DNA from: Euryodendron excelsum | Taxonomy: Eukaryota; Streptophyta; Magnoliopsida; Ericales; Pentaphylacaceae | DNA: 64,000 bases | Assembly: GCA_033060915.1 (NCBI GenBank) | Contig: CM065390.1 | Span: 15,925,001-15,989,000, forward strand | Reading direction: 5' to 3' | Shown: one piece after another, positions 59,484 to 64,000 of the stretch | Position numbering within the stretch: position 1 is the first letter of the stretch | Layout of the letters: the number at the start of each line of letters is the position of its first letter | Position numbers and translations under genes: made by a program | The notes under the pieces: model-generated | Told to the model about the DNA's origin: nothing | What the model saw: only the letters and a program-made list of their open reading frames with translations | Databases searched by the model: none

Positions 59484-59516
59484 TGTCGGACACATGGACA
59501 TGCGTCGGACACGCAT
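59484..59516. mobile_element. GGACAC-repeat fragment abutting the proton-pump fragment
   Basis: GTGTCGGACACATGGACATG and CGTCGGACACGC resemble the terminal zone of the 551-1228 element. The H+-ATPase coding similarity begins immediately after it. Confidence 0.5.
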
Positions 59517-60675
59517 TGGGTTTGCCGGTGTATTTCCAGGTAGGTTACTTTGTTTGTGCTTGCTGAAGACAAACCTGACCTTTGCCATCTTGATTTAATT
59601 GTTGAAAGTGCTTCTTGTGGCATTCAGTTCTTAACTGTCATTTTGTAGAGCACAAAAACGAAATCGTGAAGAAGTTGCAAGAGAGGAAGCACATCTGTGG
59701 AATGACGGGATGGTGTCAATGATGCCCCTGCATTGGAAAAGGCAGATATTGGAATTGATGTTGCTGATGCTACTGATGCTGCAAGCGGTGCTTCTAACAC
59801 TGTGCTCATTGAACCTGAGCTGAGTGTTACCATTAGTGCAGTGCTGACCAGTAGAGCTATTTTCCAGAGGATGAAGAATTATACAGTTAATTTCTTTACT
59901 TCTCCTTTTCCAATTATACTGTTTAAGATTCTGATTGGACTGTCCATGACTTCTCTGCAATTTCATTTGGTAGATATACGCAGTCTCCATCACAATCCGT
60001 ACTGTGGTAAGTTATCTTTGGCAGTACTCTAAACATTGTGATAGTCGTTATGACTTTGTGGCTGTTCACTAATCTCTTACTGTTTTATTCCCATAATACA
60101 GTTTGGTTTCATGTTTATCGCCTTGATATGGGAGTAAGACTTTTCTCCATTCATAGTTTTGATTATTCCTATCCTAAATGACGGTAAGGCTTCACTTCGA
60201 GTTTTCTGAACAATTTATTATTCATGTTGAACTTCTAATTCACTTTACCTCTTTTGTTTACGAGTACTGACACAATGTAGTAATATATATTTATATAGAT
60301 GGAACTATAATGACAATCTCCAAGGATCGGGTGGAGCCGTCTCCATTGCCTGATAGGTGGAAACTGAAAGAGATTTTTGCTACTAGTATTGTGCTTGGAG
60401 GTTACATGGCATTGATGACCGTTATATACTTCAGGGCCATGCATGAGACTGACTTCTTCCCGGTAGGAAACACTCTGTTTATCTACAATATCCTGTGTGA
60501 CCATCTTCGACAGTTCTCTTGAGATTTTGTTTTTATACTTCTTTTTCCTGACAATGCAGGAGGAATTTGGAGTAGGATCTATAAGGCATAATAATAATGA
60601 AATGATGGCTGCTCTATACCTGCAAGTGAGTATTGTGAGTCTATACTCGCAGCTGGTCCTTCCTTGAACGCCCCT
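59515..60675 (+). pseudogene. Plasma-membrane H+-ATPase (AHA type) gene fragment with introns retained
   Basis: The fragment covers the hinge and membrane segments of a P3A proton pump. Pieces: GFAGVFP (to 59539), then 59649-59885 [20 protein letters not shown], (2-bp deletion), [33 protein letters not shown]; 59974-60006 [11 protein letters not shown]; 60102-60183 FGFMFIALIWE, stop, DFSPFIVLIIPILND; 60299-60462 [40 protein letters not shown]; 60560 on EEFGVGSIRHNNNEMMAALY. It ends in a deletion-damaged SWSFLERP. Most pieces are bounded by GT and AG, so the copy came from genomic DNA, not mRNA. The catalytic DKTG region upstream is missing. A frameshift, a TAA at 60135-60137 and a deletion make it dead. 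Confidence 0.93.
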
Positions 60676-61109
60676 GATTATTGTTAATGAATGATGATGA
60701 CCCAAGCACTTGTCTTTATTCTACATGTGTTTTTAGGTTTTTAAGGTAGATAAGAGCAAGAAAGGAAATCAAGATATATAAAGAGATGAAGCATGAGTTG
60801 AAGAATGCAGCACCAGTTTTTGGCGATAATCACGTCTTTGTATAGCAAGAATGTCATTTTATATTATTTGGTGTATCTTATACTTATGTCAAGGAACGAT
60901 GTGTACAAAAATTACAAGATTATAATTATAATTTTCTTGTTTCATGAATTATTTGGAATTGTTTTGGTTTTTATTATGGTTAATAATTCAATTAAAAGAT
61001 CCTCTCATGGAAAAAAAAAATAGAGTAGGAAGACATTCTTTCTTAAAAACTCAGCTGATATTTTTATAAAAACAAGTTCTATAAGGGATTAAAAAAAGCA
61101 ATTGGGGAG

Positions 61110-61413
61110 ATTATATAGTGACCAGAAAATTTTCAATAAAAGGAACATTTTTTGTGATAAATGGCGAAATTGTTAAGGTTTTAGTGACGACAATAACTTG
61201 CGTCTAATCCAAAATAATTTAGTGATTGAAAGATTCGTCACTAAAAGTGGAAGAAATAGTGGCAAGAAAAATTTTGTCACATTATACTTTAGCGACGGGT
61301 CTATAGTGACAACCTTGTGACAATCGCTTTTGTCACTGAAAATGCCTTTAGTGACGAACTGTATATATCAGTTACGAAATTTTTTGTCATTAAAGCTTCC
61401 ATTTCTTGTAGCG
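61110..61413 (-). mobile_element. CACTA-type transposon terminus with TAGTGACG subterminal repeats
   Basis: Read on the minus strand the end is CGCTACAAGAAATGG, one base from the CACTACAAGAAA terminus of En/Spm elements. Inside are many copies, in both directions, of AGTGACGA/TCGTCACTAA, as is typical of the subterminal zone. The other terminus was not found, so only one end may remain. Confidence 0.65.
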
Positions 61414-61744
61414 ATAATTAACAAAAAATAATCCATAAATGTGTTAATTTCGCTTTCTAAATATTGTCGTTGACCTTGCAGATGTGACAACCATGGATAT
61501 ATAAACAGTTATAATGTAAAAAATTTAACTAATTAAACACAAAGCCTAAAAAACTTGTATGATTTGTATATTGGATTGACTATCATGGGACATTGACTTA
61601 CTTCACAAGTGATGATGTGTTTAGATCAGAATTTGGTGGTATTTAATGACCTTAGAGTACACATAAAAGTTGAATTCTTTTGTAAATTGCTCTTGAGTTG
61701 TTATAAAAAAAAAATTTAAATTTGGTGAGAAAAAATTAAAAAAT

Positions 61745-61887
61745 ATGAAATTACATCGAATATTTGGTTATTAGATACAATAGAGGATAAAAAAACATAA
61801 AAAATAAAGAAGCACAGATTTGGAATTTTCTTTTGATCTTTTTTTCTTTTTTTTTTTCCCTTGATAAATCTGGATTCCAAAAGCAGC
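61745..61887. mobile_element. MITE-like element, family 2 (weak copy)
   Basis: The right end (ATAAATCTGGATTCCAAAAGCAGC) follows a T-rich tract as in other copies. The left end is degraded (TTGGTTATTAGATACAATAG). Confidence 0.35.
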
Positions 61888-62712
61888 AAATGTTTTACAT
61901 GGTTCTTACAATCCTAGAAGGATTACAACTATAGCTTCTTTTGTATCTCTATGCCCTAGGGTGTCTAGGCCTTTTCTCTTACTACTGCCTCGAACTCATA
62001 CAAAACAATAATGCATATGAGCTAAGTAAATTTCATGTATTATATGAATAATGGTTGATCACAAGTGAGCATGAAGAGGGATCGAATTTGAAATTTTATA
62101 CATAGTAAAGTGTTAATCGATCCCTGAGTCACCCTTGTGGTTAATTATAACATTTTCCTTGCAAATAAATTTGGGTGTGAAGGAAAAGGAAGAAAAAAAA
62201 AGTCATATTTCTAGATAATGTTAGGAAAATCAATTGAAAGTAACTGTACTTTTCCATTAAATATTGATGGTTCATGCTAAAAATACTTTTAACTTAAGTT
62301 TAATATTATGTGATGAATACCAATCTTATCTTGTCCCACCCACTCCTATATTCTGAAGTGCATACATGCGTGTATATAAATGCTGGGGTTGGTATGAAAC
62401 CCACCGGAAATACCGGCGGTGCAGTAAACAAGAACAAAGATCATGCCAAAAGCCCAGGCGATACCGAGAATACCAACGCCACCACATGCGTCAGCGTTCT
62501 TGGCCGGCCGGGTCCGTCTGGCTCTTGTACCCAATCACGGTCAGAACCGTAATGTAAAGTAAAAGAAGCGTGGCAATGAACTCAGCAATCAGGGCCCTGT
62601 AAAAAGACCACTTGGCCAGCTCCTCCGGGTCTATGAGCGGCGCCGCTGGCGGGTCCTGGTAGTCCTTGGCGGGTAATGACCTTTGCTCAGCCACCTCCAC
62701 TTCCTTAGCCAT

Positions 62713-63340
62713 AACTATATATATATATATATATAAACACTTGTGTAACAAAACTTTCTAAAGAGACAGAGTAGGGGAGATTGGTAAGAGAGCTTGGTGG
62801 GTGAGTGTGGAGAGGAGTGAAAAGGGTGGGGGTATGAAAGAGTTTAAGGATTTTAATTTTCCTTTTTTATGGAATTCATTTTGAGATTAAATTTTTTCTA
62901 TTACTTGCCGCCCTGTACCATTACGCCATTACCACACCCACTAATATTTTTGTGTTATGGTGATGTGTATAGACATAGACTTTGCTTTTACCGACCCAAT
63001 AGATGTATGCACCCTCCTGCTCTGTAATTCAACTCTTATGTGTACGTACTTAACCACCATATATACTTACAAAATTTATTTCATTGGAAAACATATACAG
63101 TGATGCAACGAAGTGCGTAGAATAGTGCAATATTTTGTTTGGTATAAGAATACACAAAATATTATAACACCAAAAAAGAAAAAGAAAAAAAAAAAGCGAT
63201 TTGAATCCATTGATTTCCGCACTAATATGGAGGCAAACCCTTTTCCGAACCTGTTTATTCAGCCCGAGCAAAGGAAGAAGAACCTTTGAGACAATTCTCA
63301 CAAATGGAGTTTGACAGAAAAAGATGGAAGTGAAATGTTA
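62713..63340 (-). promoter_or_regulatory. 5' flank of PIP copy B
   Basis: It holds an AT dinucleotide run just upstream of the ATG (about 62717-62735) and blocks shared with the copy A flank as described for that copy. Farther upstream, 62990-63110 (CTCTGTAATTCAACTC, GTACGTACTTAACCA) and 63280-63320 (GAGACAATTCTCACAAATGG) match the region upstream of A. Promoter elements are not resolved. Confidence 0.55.
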
Positions 63341-64000
63341 TTGAATCAAGCTAAGGAATACAAGATGCTCCTCCTTTACATTTATACATCTTAATTACTT
63401 GACTCTCTCACAAATGGCCTTGTGGTTGTGACCTCGGACGATAGCAATTGTGCTATCAGTCTAAGCCTAAGTCCCACAGTTCGTGGGACTGACCCCACGC
63501 ATTGGGAGCTGATTCGCCAATTTTGAAATTTGTTGCGGATTCAGTCGAAATTCGCGAACTGACAATAGGTAATTCGCATGGATTCTCTAATTTTAACTTG
63601 GACCTTAGTGTACCTAATGAAAGTTGAAATCTTGCAAGACACAAGACTTGATCGTGTGACCAATGTCAAAAACATAACACAGCTATTCCACCGAGCCACT
63701 TATTACTTTTTTAATTGTGAGTCCAATGATAACCAAGCCTAAGACAGAATTAGACTAGCTCATGGAAGTTGGCCCAATAATACCGACCTAGTAGTCCGGG
63801 CATGTGCTAACCCCGGACTTTGATTCAAAAACTATAAAAACTAATGGGTCCAGCGGATACAAATCCCTCTTCTAAATGGACTAAAACAAATAAAGGATAA
63901 GTTCAGTATATTGTAAATCGACCCAAAAAGGGAGACTCCTAGGAAGAAATTGATTCCCACTTCTAAAGGGAGTATAGCATTTCGAAAATTATAAATACCT
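63341..64000. other. Right-edge DNA, no gene recognised
   Basis: The stretch is less AT-rich, with GGGACTGACCCCACG and CTGATTCGCC-type phrases. A 62-codon minus frame shows no known motif. It may be part of a retroelement extending past the window. Confidence 0.35.

Larger units (their letters stand above)
57386..62712 (-). pseudogene. PIP2 aquaporin pseudogene, copy B (exons 1, 2 and 3 present, broken)
   Basis: Exon 1 (62712-62405): [40 protein letters not shown], ending GISG at a GTGGG donor. A 4-bp GGCC insertion after the codons for TDPA shifts the frame. Exon 2 (58540-58385): only its second half, YYDRYGGGANELAAGYSKGT, then a TAG at 58475-58477 where Leu is expected, then [20 protein letters not shown] up to a GTAAGA donor. 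Exon 3 (57526-57386, 141 nt, intact): [37 protein letters not shown] with the second NPA motif, ending AWDDH at a GT donor. Exon 4 (expected WIFWVGP) is absent. The first half of exon 2 and intron 1 were replaced by foreign DNA (58546 to about 61413), including a proton-pump gene fragment. It cannot make a channel. Confidence 0.93.

Noticed and set aside
60235..60705. 156-codon minus-strand frame over the proton-pump fragment
   Set aside because: Antisense of plus-strand exons with exact P3A pump peptides; no motif of its own.
62310..62557. Plus-strand frames over PIP copy B exon 1
   Set aside because: Antisense of the aquaporin exon.

Overview
This is an AT-rich nuclear window from a flowering plant, almost certainly a eudicot. 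The evidence is spliced genes with GT-AG introns, a plant-type V-ATPase G subunit, a PDIL1-4 type protein disulfide isomerase, PIP2 aquaporin and plasma-membrane proton-pump exons, and several plant transposon classes. I cannot name the species. The strong genes are few and lie on the minus strand; most of the rest is mobile-element and intergenic DNA. No tRNA, rRNA or CRISPR array was seen.

Left part (1-18 kb). The first coding exon of a V-ATPase subunit G gene runs off the left edge. Its 5' leader intron is about 3.7 kb and carries two non-autonomous DNA transposons. Next comes a small proline-rich membrane protein gene at 8.2-8.6 kb, broken by a 58-bp tandem duplication. A retroelement RNase H fragment at 11 kb is broken the same way by a 77-bp duplication. 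A complete 12-exon PDI gene follows (12.06-17.95 kb; 572 residues, two CGHC sites, C-terminal KDEL), with a TGACGTGG element like the plant unfolded-protein-response motif in its promoter.

Middle part (18-42 kb). An intronless, locally GC-rich monoacylglycerol-lipase-like gene lies at 24.0-25.0 kb, and two weaker minus-strand small-protein models at 32 kb and 34.5 kb. The remainder is AT-rich DNA with recurring MITE families, hAT-like elements, a hairpin element at 21.3 kb and a giant 1.6-kb foldback at 40.36-41.96 kb.

Right part (42-64 kb). This is a graveyard built on a tandem duplication of a PIP2 aquaporin gene. In copy A, exon 1 has two stop codons, and intron 1 has been blown open by a 9.7-kb Ty1-copia element with matching 5-bp target duplications. 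That element itself holds a 3.8-kb solo LTR (own 5-bp duplication) and a Helitron-like element. Copy B has a 4-bp frameshift in exon 1, a stop in exon 2 and no last exon. Between its exons 1 and 2 lies an intron-containing fragment of a plasma-membrane H+-ATPase gene, next to GGACAC-type repeat DNA and a CACTA-type terminus. The nested insertions give a readable order of events: PIP2 duplication, then decay and copia insertion, then solo-LTR and Helitron insertion.

All gene models were built by reading splice sites and protein motifs by eye. Exon coordinates for PDI, PIP and the H+-ATPase fragment were checked for reading-frame consistency, but not against transcripts.
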